64,000 bases of DNA, taken from Polaromonas sp. (GTDB lineage: Bacteria > Pseudomonadota > Gammaproteobacteria > Burkholderiales > Burkholderiaceae_C). Numbering within the stretch: position 1 is the first letter of the stretch; every line of letters begins with the position of its first letter. The position numbers and the translations under genes are program-made. The stretch covers positions 24,772-88,771 of the forward strand of contig JAQGNE010000021.1 of assembly GCA_028291985.1 (NCBI GenBank), written 5' to 3'. The notes below the pieces were generated by a model. That model worked only from the letters and a program-made list of their open reading frames with translations. It was not told the origin of the DNA and did not search any database. Positions 29,335 through 38,007 of the stretch are shown here, piece by piece.

Positions 29335-30207
29335 ATGACCTCAGCACCGCCTACTGCACCAACCCGACCAGACAACGCAACCCCAACCCGTTTTTGGTCA
29401 AACCTGAAAACCACCGATTTCGAGCAGCTGGACCTCACCCGCTGCATTGCCATCCTTCCCGTCGCTGCCACTGAACAGCACGGCCCGCACCTGCCGCTCA
29501 ATGTGGATGCAACGCTGATCGACGGAGTTATCGCTGCCGCATTGCCACACCTGAGCGATGACTTGCCCGCGCTGTTCTTGCCAACCCAGGCCGTTGGCTT
29601 CAGCCCTGAACACACTGCTTTTGCCGGCACGCTCACCCTGAAAGCGGAAACCATCATCCGGCTGTGGACCGAGATCGGGGAGTCGGTGGCTGCTTCCGGC
29701 GTCAACAAGCTGGTGATGCTGAATTCGCACGGCGGACAGGTCGGCTTGCTGGATGTGGTGGCGCGTGATTTGCGCGCGCGTCTGGGTATGCTGGTGTACA
29801 GCGTCAGTTGGTTCAACCTGCCGCTGCCGGATGCGCAGCAACCTGAAGGCGCTTCGGTCAACGACCAGTTCAGCGCGCCGGAGCACCGCTTTGGCATCCA
29901 TGCAGGCGATGTCGAGACGTCCATGATGCTGGCGCTGAAACCTGCGCAGGTTGACATGGCAAAGGCACAAAAGTTCCGCTCCACGGCTGAAGACCGGGCC
30001 GAGCGATTCCCCATCCTGGGCAATGGCCGCAGCGCGAAGCTGGCCTGGCAAATGCAGGACTACAACGCAAGCGGTGCCGCAGGCGATGCAGCGGCTGCTA
30101 CTGCTGAAAAAGGCTATGCGGTGCTGCAAGCCGCCGGCCGCTCGCTGGCCCGGCTCCTGGCGGAAATAGACCAGCTGCCCGCCGACACGTTGCGTTCCCG
30201 CGGCTGA
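29335..30207 (+). CDS. creatininase family amidohydrolase
   Basis: 290 residues from the ATG at 29335. Metal-site motifs of the creatininase/MftE family are visible: ATEQHGPHLPLNVDA (Glu, His, Asp), NSHGGQVGLLD and HAGDVETSMML (Asp-Glu). These enzymes hydrolyse cyclic or linear amides; creatinine, formylated pyrimidine intermediates and mycofactocin precursors are known substrates elsewhere. The true substrate is unknown. The frame is open back to 29119 through a Gln/Asn repeat, but the conserved part starts about 20 residues after 29335. Confidence 0.85.
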   Translation: MTSAPPTAPTRPDNATPTRFWSNLKTTDFEQLDLTRCIAILPVAATEQHGPHLPLNVDATLIDGVIAAALPHLSDDLPALFLPTQAVGFSPEHTAFAGTLTLKAETIIRLWTEIGESVAASGVNKLVMLNSHGGQVGLLDVVARDLRARLGMLVYSVSWFNLPLPDAQQPEGASVNDQFSAPEHRFGIHAGDVETSMMLALKPAQVDMAKAQKFRSTAEDRAERFPILGNGRSAKLAWQMQDYNASGAAGDAAAATAEKGYAVLQAAGRSLARLLAEIDQLPADTLRSRG

Positions 30208-30252
30208 GGCGTCGGCCCGGCCTTATGCAACCGCTTCGCCTCTCAAAAAACA

Positions 30253-30285
30253 AACCCCCAGCCATCGGTAAATGTGCTGGGGGTT
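30253..30285 (-). terminator. strong hairpin after creatininase gene, U-run on minus strand
   Basis: AACCCCCAGC (30253-30262) pairs with GCTGGGGGTT (30276-30285) across a 13-base loop. The T-run needed for termination lies on the minus strand side (plus strand CAAAAAAC at 30244-30251), although no minus-strand gene precedes it. On the plus strand it is a stem without a U-tract. Confidence 0.5.
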
Positions 30286-30345
30286 GGTACGGCCGGCTTT
30301 GCTGGTAAGCGCCGCTGCAGTGTGTTCAAAGTATCGGCCACAACG

Positions 30346-30402
30346 TGCGGAATAATTTTCCGCATTCACGCGCTAAAACACCCTTTACAGATTCAAAATC
30401 TG
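30346..30402. promoter_or_regulatory. two palindromes upstream of the Lrp-type regulator (candidate autoregulatory sites)
   Basis: TGCGGAA-taatt-TTCCGCA (30346-30364) and CAGATT-caa-AATCTG (30388-30402) are perfect inverted repeats 32-88 bases before the regulator start. The second is 15 bp and has the outer YAGH...DCTR bases of the Lrp consensus. Autoregulation is common in this family. Confidence 0.55.
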
Positions 30403-30433
30403 CCAAACCCCATTTTTCGGTTAAATTGACTTG

Positions 30434-30892
30434 ATGGATACATTGGACCGAAAGATTCTTCAGGTGTTACAGGCTGACGCGAGAACCAGCCTTAACGATA
30501 TCGGGCAGGCCGTGGGACTGAGTGCCTCGCCCTGTTGGGGCCGTATCAAAAAAATGGAAGAGGCCGGCATTATTGAGGCCTACACCGTGCGGCTCAATGC
30601 CGAGGCGCTGGGCCTGGGCGACACGGTGATGGTGCAGGTCACGCTGGACAGCCATTCAGACAACACCCTTGAGAAATTCGGCGAGACGCTGGCGGCCATT
30701 CCAGAGGTGGTAGAGGCTTATCTGGTATCCGGCGAATACGACTACCTGCTGCGTATTGCCGTCAAGGACACCAAAGACTATGAGCGGCTGCTCCGCGAGC
30801 GGCTTTACAAGATCAAGGGCATACGGCACAGCAAGTCAAGCTTTGTGCTGCGTACCTTGAAAAAAGCGGACCTGCCTTTGCTGCCAGGCTGA
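30434..30892 (+). CDS. Lrp/AsnC family transcriptional regulator
   Basis: 152 residues from the ATG at 30434 (a TTG directly precedes it). N-terminal helix-turn-helix: [45 protein letters not shown]-terminal RAM/ligand domain: [35 protein letters not shown], then [15 protein letters not shown]. Members sense amino acids as octamers. Two perfect palindromes just upstream may be its operator. No obvious target lies next to it; the downstream lipoprotein gene is 203 bases away. Confidence 0.92.
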   Translation: MDTLDRKILQVLQADARTSLNDIGQAVGLSASPCWGRIKKMEEAGIIEAYTVRLNAEALGLGDTVMVQVTLDSHSDNTLEKFGETLAAIPEVVEAYLVSGEYDYLLRIAVKDTKDYERLLRERLYKIKGIRHSKSSFVLRTLKKADLPLLPG

Positions 30893-31095
30893 CGCGGGCA
30901 GCTCGGCAACCTGTCTTCCGCATCTCCGCAGGGCAGGCAATCCCGCTGTCATTCGCCTATGTGGGCGGCGCATGTACACCGGGCGGTTCACTCAAGGTAT
31001 TGGCTGACAGGTGTGCGAGATCGCATCATCTAGAGTGCGAAATTGCTGGCGCATCTTCGCCAGTGGTTCCATCCCAGAGAAAAGGTAATGCAACC

Positions 31096-32448
31096 ATGCC
31101 GCCGACTTTTTTAACGCGCTCTGCTTTCCAGCTGCCTGTCCGCCTTGCCGCCATGGGCCTGCTGAGCGCACTGGTGGCTTGCGGTGATACCGCTGAACTG
31201 GCCCCGCAAGCCGGCATGGGCGCAACGCCTACCTTGCCGCAACCGAAAAAAAGCCTGATTCCCACCGTCAATATTGCGCCTGCCAAGGGCTGGCCTGCGG
31301 GCACCATGCCCAAGCCAATGGCTGGCTTGAGCGTCACCGCGCTGGCTACTGGGCTGGATCATCCGCGCTGGGTCTATACCCTGCCCAACGGTGATGTGCT
31401 GGTCGCCGAAAGCAACAAGCCGCCGCCGGATGAAGACAAGAGCTTCAGCGTGAAGCGCATCGTCATGGGCCTGGTGATGAAAAGAGCCGGCGCTGGCGTG
31501 CCCAGCGCCAACCGCATCAGCCTGCTGCGTGATGCCAATGGCGATGGCGTGGCCGAGACGCGGTCGGTCTTTCTGCAGGGTCTGAATTCACCGTTCGGGA
31601 TGGCGCTGGTGGGCAACAACCTGTATGTTGCCAATGCGGATGCCATCATGCGGTTTACCTACGAGGCCGGTCAGACACAGATCACGGCAACCGGCGTGCA
31701 GGTGACCGACCTGCCGGGCAAGCCGCTCAACCACCACTGGACGAAGAACATCATCGCCAGCAAGGACGGCAGCAAGCTGTATGCAACGGTGGGCTCCAAC
31801 AGCAATGTGGGAGAAAACGGCATGGACATCGAAGCGGGCCGTGCAGCGATCTGGGAGGTGGATTTGCAGACCGGCCAGAAGCGGCTGTTTGCCAGCGGCC
31901 TGCGCAACCCCAACGGCATGGGCTGGTCGCCAGAAGACGGTAAATTGTGGACGGTGGTCAATGAGCGCGACGAGATCGGGAGCGACCTGGTGCCCGACTA
32001 CCTGACGTCTGTGAAGGACGGCGCTTTTTACGGCTGGCCCTATAGCTATTACGGCCAGAACGTCGACGAGCGCATCAAGCCGGCGCAGCCTGACCTGGTG
32101 GCCAAGGCCGTGGTGCCTGACTACGCGCTGGGCTCGCATGTTGCGCCCCTGGGCATGGTGTTTGCGGATGGCAAGTCATTTCCGGCGCCACTGTCCGACG
32201 GCGTGTTTGTTGGCCAGCATGGCTCATGGAACCGCCAGCCCCTGAGCGGCTACAACGTGGTGTTCGTGCCCTTTGCACAGGGCATGCCATCGGGCCTGCC
32301 GGTGGAGGTGTTGGGCGGTTTTCTGAGTCCGCAGGGTGAAGCTTATGGCCGACCCGTCGGGGTAGCCATGGACACGCGCGGCGGTTTGCTGGTGGCTGAC
32401 GATGTGGGCAATGTGGTCTGGCGGGTGGCTGCCGCAGCCCCACGCTGA
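31096..32448 (+). CDS. sorbosone dehydrogenase-like beta-propeller lipoprotein
   Basis: 450 residues from the ATG at 31096. The N-terminus is a lipoprotein signal: basic start, hydrophobic core, then SALVAC with the lipid Cys at about residue 29. The rest matches the glucose/L-sorbosone dehydrogenase propeller family ([74 protein letters not shown]). Many relatives use PQQ, but oxidoreductase activity for this branch is unproven. It is probably attached to a membrane facing the periplasm. The open frame upstream to 30961 lacks support. Confidence 0.85.
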   Translation: MPPTFLTRSAFQLPVRLAAMGLLSALVACGDTAELAPQAGMGATPTLPQPKKSLIPTVNIAPAKGWPAGTMPKPMAGLSVTALATGLDHPRWVYTLPNGDVLVAESNKPPPDEDKSFSVKRIVMGLVMKRAGAGVPSANRISLLRDANGDGVAETRSVFLQGLNSPFGMALVGNNLYVANADAIMRFTYEAGQTQITATGVQVTDLPGKPLNHHWTKNIIASKDGSKLYATVGSNSNVGENGMDIEAGRAAIWEVDLQTGQKRLFASGLRNPNGMGWSPEDGKLWTVVNERDEIGSDLVPDYLTSVKDGAFYGWPYSYYGQNVDERIKPAQPDLVAKAVVPDYALGSHVAPLGMVFADGKSFPAPLSDGVFVGQHGSWNRQPLSGYNVVFVPFAQGMPSGLPVEVLGGFLSPQGEAYGRPVGVAMDTRGGLLVADDVGNVVWRVAAAAPR

Positions 32449-32525
32449 CGGCGGAACACGTTGCGCCCCGAGCCTTGAAGGTTGCTGGCGCGAATTCAAT
32501 GATTTCCTGAGTAAGTAATGGCCGC

Positions 32526-32568
32526 AGCCCTTTGTATATAAAGGCAATTAGCTATAAATTAAATGGCA
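32526..32568 (+). repeat. 43-bp dispersed element, copy 4 (canonical)
   Basis: AGCCC (32526), 19 bases, AGCTAT (32550), 7 bases, ATGGCA. One change in the right arm. Intergenic, after the lipoprotein gene. Its left block shares CCCTTTGTATA with copy 3. Confidence 0.75.
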
Positions 32569-32603
32569 ACAGACGCGAGTCTGTGTGTTGTAGCTTCCGC
32601 TAA

Positions 32604-32780
32604 TTTTCCGGTGTCGCGGTGCTGCTGACCATGGGGTTGTACGTCTGCGCGCGCAGTTGGAACGGCAAGCTGCTGCCCGATGCGCGTGCCTCGCTCGACA
32701 ATACCGCCGTGCTATGGCACTACGTCGCTGCGCAGGGGTTGGTGGGAATGGGCGTTATCTACCTGATGCCCCTGATCTAA
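32604..32780 (+). pseudogene. C-terminal remnant of a cytochrome c oxidase subunit
   Basis: A frame without a start codon of its own opens after a stop at 32601 and reads to TAA at 32778. The 58 residues include LDNTAVLWHYVAAQGLVGMGVIYLMPLI, which resembles the C-terminal helix of caa3-type oxidase subunit I/III fusion proteins (LDNTALLWHY pattern). No upstream part of such a gene is present. I read it as a decayed gene end. It lies between two copies of the dispersed repeat. Confidence 0.55.
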
Positions 32781-32888
32781 GCGGGCTGGCGCGGGCAGTT
32801 TCGTTGACAGGTGCGGGCGAACATCCAGCGGCATATCCCTTGCGCTTTCAAGCCGCTGTTTATCTGAATTTGAGCAAAAAGCGCTTGC

Positions 32889-32931
32889 AGCCCAGTAAAT
32901 AAAAGCAGTGTCAGCTATATATTTAATAGCA
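32889..32931 (+). repeat. 43-bp dispersed element, copy 5 (canonical)
   Basis: AGCCC (32889), 19 bases, AGCTAT (32913), 7 bases, ATAGCA (32926). It sits just downstream of the histidine phosphatase gene's 3' end. Confidence 0.8.
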
Positions 32932-32966
32932 CAACCGTCCTGAAGGCCGCTGTTGCCGACTACTGC

Positions 32967-33635
32967 TCAGGCGTAGGTGATCCAGTCCACATGCTCAGGT
33001 GCATCAAGATGCGGCAAGGTGTTGTAGGTCACCAGCATATGGCGCCTGGGCGTGAAGGCAAACTCGGTCAATGACGCGTTGCGGATACGCAGATTGAGCT
33101 CGATCGTGGTCTGCGGGCTCGTGCCCAGCACATGCCCGACCGCGGTGGAGATAGGCCCCCCGCTGGACACCAGCAGCACATGGCCCTCATGCGTCTTGCG
33201 GATATGGTCGAGCACATCGGTGATGCCGGCTACAAAGCCGCTGTAGCTGGGCATGCCTTGCGGTCTGACCACACCGGCCATCCATTGCGCGAGCCCGTTT
33301 TTCAGCAAGCGAAAGTGGCTGCGGTACATTTCGGGCGTGGTCGGCTTTTCAAGCGGATGCGGATGAACCGCGGCAATGACCGCGCGGCTGTCGTATTCGT
33401 TCAGCCCCGGCAGGGCGGTGGCTGACATGGGCATGCCCATGCCCTCGGCAATGCCGTCAAAGGTTTTGATCTGACGGCGCAGTGTGCCTGTGTAAGCCGC
33501 ATCGAAAGCAATGCCTTTGTACTTGAAGTACTCGCCCAGACGTAGCGCCTGTCGATAGCCGAGATCACTCAGCACGTCATAGTCATCAGCGCCGAAAGAG
33601 GCCTGCCCGTGGCGCACAAGGTATAGGGTTCCCAT
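32967..33635 (-). CDS. histidine phosphatase family protein
   Basis: 222-residue phosphoglycerate-mutase-like protein. The N-terminal LYLVRHGQASFG holds the catalytic His within RHG. A second conserved His is likely in HVLLVSSGGPI, where the usual His is replaced in position by Ser (family form is VTHGG), so the active site deserves checking. A further conserved Arg lies in YTGTLRRQIKT. The substrate is unknown. It is monocistronic, in a region of gene debris, between dispersed repeat copies 5 and 6. Confidence 0.85.
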   Translation of the reverse strand: MGTLYLVRHGQASFGADDYDVLSDLGYRQALRLGEYFKYKGIAFDAAYTGTLRRQIKTFDGIAEGMGMPMSATALPGLNEYDSRAVIAAVHPHPLEKPTTPEMYRSHFRLLKNGLAQWMAGVVRPQGMPSYSGFVAGITDVLDHIRKTHEGHVLLVSSGGPISTAVGHVLGTSPQTTIELNLRIRNASLTEFAFTPRRHMLVTYNTLPHLDAPEHVDWITYA

Positions 33636-33688
33636 ACCGCAAATTTAAGCTAGATCGGGCCCTGGACTATGTCTCCCGAGCGACGTAT

Positions 33689-33705
33689 GCTATTTATTCA
33701 ATAGC
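33689..33705. repeat. dispersed element, core only, copy 6
   Basis: GCTAT-TTATTCA-ATAGC, perfect 5-7-5 core. No AGCCC block at the 19-base spacing on either side. Intergenic, between the histidine phosphatase and ribbon-helix-helix genes. Confidence 0.65.
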
Positions 33706-33725
33706 GTAACAGCTGTGCCACAGGT

Positions 33726-34064
33726 TCAATGCCGGGTGGGCTCACGGGGTGCAGGAACGATCACTGTGCGCAGGGCGGCGTGCTTGTGGGCCACATCATC
33801 CAGCCGCGGCAGCGACAGGTACCGCAGGCAGCAAACCCTGAGGGAGGATGTCAAGTTGGGGCTGTCCTCGCGCCGCGCCAGAAGCTCCCGGTGCAAGGTG
33901 GAAATCATCTGGTTGGTGGTCTTGTTTTCGCGGCCGGCAATTTCGGCCAGAACATCCCAGAACAGGTTTTCCAGCCGTATGGTGGTCAGCACATTGTTGA
34001 TGCGCAGCGACCGGGTGCGTGCCTCGTACGGGATGGGATCGGCGTCAACATAAACAGAACACAT
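33726..34064 (-). CDS. ribbon-helix-helix (RHH_4-type) domain protein
   Basis: 112 residues from the ATG complementary to 34062-34064. The sequence MCSVYVDADPIPYEARTRSL, then TIRLENLFWDVLAEIAGREN and TSSLRVCCLRYL, fits the small RHH_4 family of putative MetJ/Arc-type DNA-binding proteins. Its start lies at the very end of a gluconate-dehydrogenase-like remnant, so the longer open frame to 34268 is accidental. The function is unknown; the tail of about 25 residues after the conserved part is Arg/His-rich. Confidence 0.75.
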   Translation of the reverse strand: MCSVYVDADPIPYEARTRSLRINNVLTTIRLENLFWDVLAEIAGRENKTTNQMISTLHRELLARREDSPNLTSSLRVCCLRYLSLPRLDDVAHKHAALRTVIVPAPREPTRH

Positions 34065-34320
34065 GACCGGCTCGTTGATGCGCCTGCCCAGCGGGTGGTG
34101 GTGCCGCCAACCGTCTTGCAGATCCAGGCAGGCAGATTGGGAAAGTCCTTGGCCACCGCCAACTGCCGGAATTGGTGCGATTGTCCCGCCAGGCCAGCTG
34201 GCTGAAGGACTTCTACTCGTCGTTGATATAGCTGGCTTGGAACTGCATTGCGCCTGCTTCCAGCACAACGACTTTTACGCCCTTGGCGTGGTCAATTTTT
34301 GCCATGATGAGTGTCCTGAT
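34065..34320 (-). pseudogene. GMC oxidoreductase (gluconate dehydrogenase large subunit-like) remnant
   Basis: The minus strand encodes two separate pieces. One is MAKIDHAKGVKVVVLEAGA, resembling the FAD-binding strand region, ended by a TAG. The other, in a different frame, is QFRQLAVAKDFPNLPAWICK followed by TVGGTTTRWAGAS, which is the flavoprotein segment seen in membrane-bound gluconate 2-dehydrogenase alpha subunits. The order is correct but the intervening and downstream parts (about 500 residues) are missing. It follows the broken small-subunit gene, as in intact operons. Confidence 0.75.
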
Positions 34321-34389
34321 GAAGCGGGAATTGTTCAGGGATGCCGCGTGCTCTGCTGAGTTCAGCCCATCCACGGCACTGGGCTGGCA

Positions 34390-34994
34390 GCCGCTGATGG
34401 CGCCGGCAACCGCTTCAGATCCTGAAAGCCACGCGTGATGTAGCCGCCTTTTTCCCGTCACGAAACGGGATAGCCCCAAGCCGCGAAAGCCATATCGTTG
34501 TCATACAGCGATGTAACGCATTTGCCGCGTACTGCGGCAAAAAAAGGCGTGCCCTCCATGGCCTTGACGACAGCCAGCTTTTTGGCAGGCGTAGCCTTGC
34601 TGAAGCTCCTGCCGGCGCCTTGTCCAGGCCGGTGATGCCGTCGCGCAGCAGCAGGGTGGTTTTTCCCATCGCTGGTCGCACCGGCATCCAGGTCCTTTGC
34701 CAGCAATGCATACACCGCATCGGGCAGCTTGGCATGCGGGTAGAGCACACGCCCCATGCTCATGAGCGTGGCGCCTTCCGCGCTGCTCCGGGTTTTCAGC
34801 TTTACTGCCCAGCTTCGCGATGGTGCCAGCAGGGCGAGCGTGCTGCCCGCGGCCAGCGTTCCCCGCAGCAGGCCACTGCCACGCAAGAGGCTTCGCCGTG
34901 TGTGCGGCAGGTTTTGCTGCGGTACCTCGCCGCTGTCGTCGCCGCAACTAGCTGCCGCGGCTTCGTGCGTCGAAATGATGGGTATGACTTTCAT
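34390..34994 (-). pseudogene. gluconate 2-dehydrogenase subunit 3-like gene, frameshifted
   Basis: From the ATG complementary to 34992-34994 (GGAGA upstream), the protein begins with a twin-arginine-type signal (HTRRSLLRGSGLLRGTLAAG). It continues into a subunit 3-like domain (ATLMSMGRVLYPHAKLPDAV). Between about 34675 and 34615 the conserved reading moves to another frame (KTTLLLRDGITGLDKA) and then returns, indicating two compensating indels. A TGA at 34458-34460 interrupts the C-terminus, after which REKGGYITRGFQDLKRLP continues in frame. Both lesions argue for a decaying gene, unless they are sequencing errors. Confidence 0.7.
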
Positions 34995-35068
34995 CGTTGT
35001 CTCCGTTGGGGTTTGAATTCTTTGTTCAGTCATGGGGCGTCTTTGCAAGGGCGGCGCCGGCCTGGTGT

Positions 35069-35467
35069 TTACTGGTAGTGGCCGTGCCTTTCAAGCACCT
35101 CCACCTTGTAACCATCCGGGTCCCGAATGAAAAAGTAACGGCCGATCAAGGTGCCATCGTCGGCCTTGACCTCCTTGGTGTCCAACGGGCTGTAGCCCAG
35201 GCCGGCCAGGCGATCGCGGTCGGCAGCGGCATCGGGCACGCAGACGCCAACATGGCCGTAACCGTCGCCATGGGTGTACGGCTCGCTGCGATCCCGGTTC
35301 CCGGTGAGCTCTAACTCAGCGTCGTTTTCTGCATTGCGCAGGTACACCAAGGAGAAACCCGGAAAGTCAAGCCGGTGCGCTGGTTGCAAGTCAAAGCATT
35401 TGGCATAAAACTTCAGAGACTTGTCCAGGTCCAGCACGCGGATCATGCTGTGGATTATTTTTGACAT
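35069..35467 (-). CDS. gloA: lactoylglutathione lyase-like (glyoxalase I) VOC protein
   Basis: 132 residues, the normal length for bacterial glyoxalase I. The metal ligands are visible: His6 (KIIHSMIRV), Glu (AELELTGN), His (YGHVGVCV) and Glu (YKVEVLERHG). The enzyme isomerises the hemithioacetal of methylglyoxal and glutathione. It is monocistronic, 74 bases from the broken dehydrogenase gene. The downstream gap 35468-35647 shows nothing recognisable. Confidence 0.9.
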   Translation of the reverse strand: MSKIIHSMIRVLDLDKSLKFYAKCFDLQPAHRLDFPGFSLVYLRNAENDAELELTGNRDRSEPYTHGDGYGHVGVCVPDAAADRDRLAGLGYSPLDTKEVKADDGTLIGRYFFIRDPDGYKVEVLERHGHYQ

Positions 35468-35647
35468 CGCTTGCAGGCTAGGGGTTGATCTGTGATCGAC
35501 TCTAGGCCTGCATCCAGGCTGCCGGGTAATACACGGTTAAATGGCTTGCCTCAATTGCGAAAAATTGACCCTCGAAAACCCTTGGCCTGCGCCGCATGAA
35601 CTGCCTCGGCCTGCCTGAACCGAATGCAAAAACAGGAAACTGAATCC

Positions 35648-36613
35648 TCAAGAACCGGCAAGCACCTTTGCAAACAGGTCAGAGTCCACATTGCCGCCGC
35701 ACAGCGTGGTGCCGATCACCTGACCTGCAATCTGTAAACGCTCCTGCATTGCCGCTGCAAAACTGGCAGCGCCCGCGCCTTCGGCCACGTTGTGGGTGTC
35801 GGCATAAAGATGGCGCATGGCAGAGGCGACCTCATCATCACTGACTTGAACGATGTGATCAAGGTGTGGAATCAGGAGGCTCAAGGCCGCCTCGTCCGCC
35901 ATGCGGCAGGCCAGGCCGTCGGCCAGCTGCGTGCTTACCGGTGCTGCGATCACCCGACCTGCTGCAATGGAGTCGGCGTAGCTGGTGGCGTGTGCGCTCA
36001 CCACACCGACGATCCGGACCGGATGATTGAGTGCCAGCTTGGCGCAGATGGCTGCGGCAGCGCCAGAACCCATGCCGATGGGCACGTAAGCCACATCCAT
36101 GTGCGGGACTGCCTTGAAAAATTCCCACCAGTAGGTTGCCACGCCCAGGACCAGGTCGGAATGAAAGCTGGGCACCATGTGCGCACCACGCTCGCCCGCC
36201 AGACCAATCGCAAATTCGCGGCTTTCCTGAAACTCGCTCCCATGCTCGATCAGGGCGACGCCAAGGGCCCGCATGGCGGCATTTTTTTCGGTCGAGTTGC
36301 CGTGCGGAACGACGATGGTGCAGGGCACGCCGCGAGAGCGCGCGGCCCATCCAATGCTCTGGCCATGGTTGCCGCGGGTTGCGCTGATGACTTCGCGCGG
36401 CAAAACCCCGGCGCGTGCCAGGGCGTCGAAATACACCAGTCCGCCGCGAATCTTGAATGCACCGACGGGCGTGTGGTTTTCATGCTTGATCCAGCATTCG
36501 GTACCCAGCCGCTGGCTTGATAGACCCCAGCAGTATTGGGGCGTGGCCTGAAACCCTTGGTACACCACGCGGGCTGCGGTTTCGATAGCGGCCAGGGTAG
36601 GAAGGGCATTCAT
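35648..36613 (-). CDS. threonine/serine dehydratase-like PLP enzyme
   Basis: 321 residues from the ATG complementary to 36611-36613. Fold type II PLP enzyme: the PLP lysine is in TPVGAFKIRGG (about residue 54), SATRGNHGQSIGWAA binds the substrate carboxylate, and the glycine-rich phosphate loop is PIGMGSGAAAAI. There is no regulatory ACT domain, so it resembles catabolic threonine dehydratases or serine racemase-like proteins. It is the last of the minus-strand directon and starts 17 bases after a LysE exporter gene, suggesting breakdown or export of a hydroxy amino acid. Confidence 0.88.
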   Translation of the reverse strand: MNALPTLAAIETAARVVYQGFQATPQYCWGLSSQRLGTECWIKHENHTPVGAFKIRGGLVYFDALARAGVLPREVISATRGNHGQSIGWAARSRGVPCTIVVPHGNSTEKNAAMRALGVALIEHGSEFQESREFAIGLAGERGAHMVPSFHSDLVLGVATYWWEFFKAVPHMDVAYVPIGMGSGAAAAICAKLALNHPVRIVGVVSAHATSYADSIAAGRVIAAPVSTQLADGLACRMADEAALSLLIPHLDHIVQVSDDEVASAMRHLYADTHNVAEGAGAASFAAAMQERLQIAGQVIGTTLCGGNVDSDLFAKVLAGS

Positions 36614-36629
36614 GTCGCGGTAATCCGGT

Positions 36630-37262
36630 TCAGTGTTTGTCGGTGGTTGCGATGCGAAGGGCAAGGCCGGCCAGCACACTGCCCATCAGGTAACGTTGCA
36701 GGGCCACCCAGCCGGGGCGGTGCTCAAAGAACCGGGTGATGCGAGCCGCGCCGCCGATGATCAGGGCGTTGACGCTGGCGCTGACCAGTATCTGCACCGC
36801 GCCCAGCTGCAGGCTCTGCAGCCAGACCGGCCCTTGCCCGGGGTGCAAAAACTGCGGAAAAACCGACAGGTAAAACATTGCCACTTTCGGGTTGAGCAGA
36901 TTGGTGATCAGCCCCATTCGAAAAAGCGTCGCCGGTGTATCGGCCGGCATGGCGCGTGTCTTGAACATCGAGACCCCACCAGGCTTTACCGCCTGCCAGG
37001 CTAAATACAGCAGATAAGCCGCGCCGATCAGTTTGATGGCATCAAAAGCCATGGGCACTGCCATCAGCAGGGCGGTCAACCCAATCCCGGCGGCGCACAG
37101 ATGCACCACCAGCCCCAGTTGCACGCCTGCCAGCGACACCAGTCCAGCGCTGCGCCCCTGGCACAGCGTGCGCGAGACGCAGTACATCATGTTGGGGCCG
37201 GGCGTTATCACCATCACCAGCGTGGCCAGTGCGAAAAGGCCCAGCGAAGAAGCGCTCAACAT
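36630..37262 (-). CDS. LysE family amino acid exporter (1 of 3)
   Basis: 210 residues with the LysE/RhtB pattern: an N-terminal ATLVMVITPGPNMMYCVSRTL motif, about six hydrophobic segments and NLLNPKVAMFYLSVFPQFL. Relatives export lysine, threonine, homoserine or other small solutes. It lies 2 bases after the VOC gene's stop codon and directly before the threonine dehydratase-like gene, so both probably share a transcript. Confidence 0.9.
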   Translation of the reverse strand: MLSASSLGLFALATLVMVITPGPNMMYCVSRTLCQGRSAGLVSLAGVQLGLVVHLCAAGIGLTALLMAVPMAFDAIKLIGAAYLLYLAWQAVKPGGVSMFKTRAMPADTPATLFRMGLITNLLNPKVAMFYLSVFPQFLHPGQGPVWLQSLQLGAVQILVSASVNALIIGGAARITRFFEHRPGWVALQRYLMGSVLAGLALRIATTDKH

Positions 37263-37264
37263 GC

Positions 37265-37990
37265 CTAGGCGCCCCGGCTGCTCAGCCGAACGTCACCGCG
37301 CGGTGTTTGCAGGGTGGCGATGATATCCGGCGTGCCGGCCTGCACCGTCACGCCCGCAAAACCGATTGCTGCGTAGGCATTGCGTAGCTCTTCGGGGCGC
37401 GGATGGCAAAACTGCAGCGATTGCAGCGTCACGCCTGATGCGGGCAGGCTTTCAGTGGGGTGAACGCCTCCCCACTGAATAAGCGTTGGCAGCGCGCCGT
37501 AAAAGAGCCGTTGGCCGTCATGCCGGATGGTGATCTTCCAGCTCAGCTCGCCTTGGGGCGTGGGCCGGGATGCCTGCAGCACTTCGCCGCGGTCCAGGCC
37601 CAGCTGTTTTAAGGCGGCTACGCCTGCCGCAGCGTCAGTGGTTGCCGCAACAAAATGAATCAGGCGCGGCCCGCTTTTGGACAGCAATGTCTGCAGTGCG
37701 GGGTTATCAAGATCAAACCAGCGCCTGGCCCCGGCGGTGCGGGCGCTCACAGCTCCCGAATTAATAGCAATTATCTCCAGGTAAGCCTGCGCGAACCCAG
37801 CGCTGTCAATGCGCAGGAGCCGGTTGTGCGTGCCCATCAGCGGGTGTTCGCCGCCCGGTCCTGGCACAACGCCCAAGGTGTCGTGGCACCACTGCGCACC
37901 CTCTGCCAGGCTGGCCGCGGCAACTACCAGATGGTCCAGAGCGGCAGCCCTGACGGGTGCGGGGGCGCTGCTTTTTGCGATGTACCACAT
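37265..37990 (-). CDS. glyoxalase-like domain (VOC superfamily) protein
   Basis: 241 residues. ALDHLVVAAASLAEGAQWCHDTLGV at the start and a second half-domain from about 110 fit the glyoxalase-like_3 group, whose function is unknown. A copy of the dispersed repeat (37727-37769) is embedded and encodes the segment AINSGAVSARTAG on the opposite strand of the element. It lies between phzF-like and LysE genes, 2 bases from the latter. Confidence 0.82.
   Translation of the reverse strand: MWYIAKSSAPAPVRAAALDHLVVAAASLAEGAQWCHDTLGVVPGPGGEHPLMGTHNRLLRIDSAGFAQAYLEIIAINSGAVSARTAGARRWFDLDNPALQTLLSKSGPRLIHFVAATTDAAAGVAALKQLGLDRGEVLQASRPTPQGELSWKITIRHDGQRLFYGALPTLIQWGGVHPTESLPASGVTLQSLQFCHPRPEELRNAYAAIGFAGVTVQAGTPDIIATLQTPRGDVRLSSRGA
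37727..37769 (+). repeat. 43-bp dispersed element, copy 7 (inside VOC gene)
   Basis: GGCCC (37727), 19 bases, AGCTCC (37751), 7 bases, ATAGCA (37764). The left arm has drifted (GCTCC), as expected if it is under coding constraint. Orientation is opposite to the gene. Confidence 0.55.
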
Positions 37991-38007
37991 GGGGTCGCGG
38001 GTCAGGC

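Noticed and set aside
32657..32902. 81-codon frame overlapping the oxidase remnant
   Set aside because: Wrong frame relative to the recognisable oxidase tail, without features of its own.
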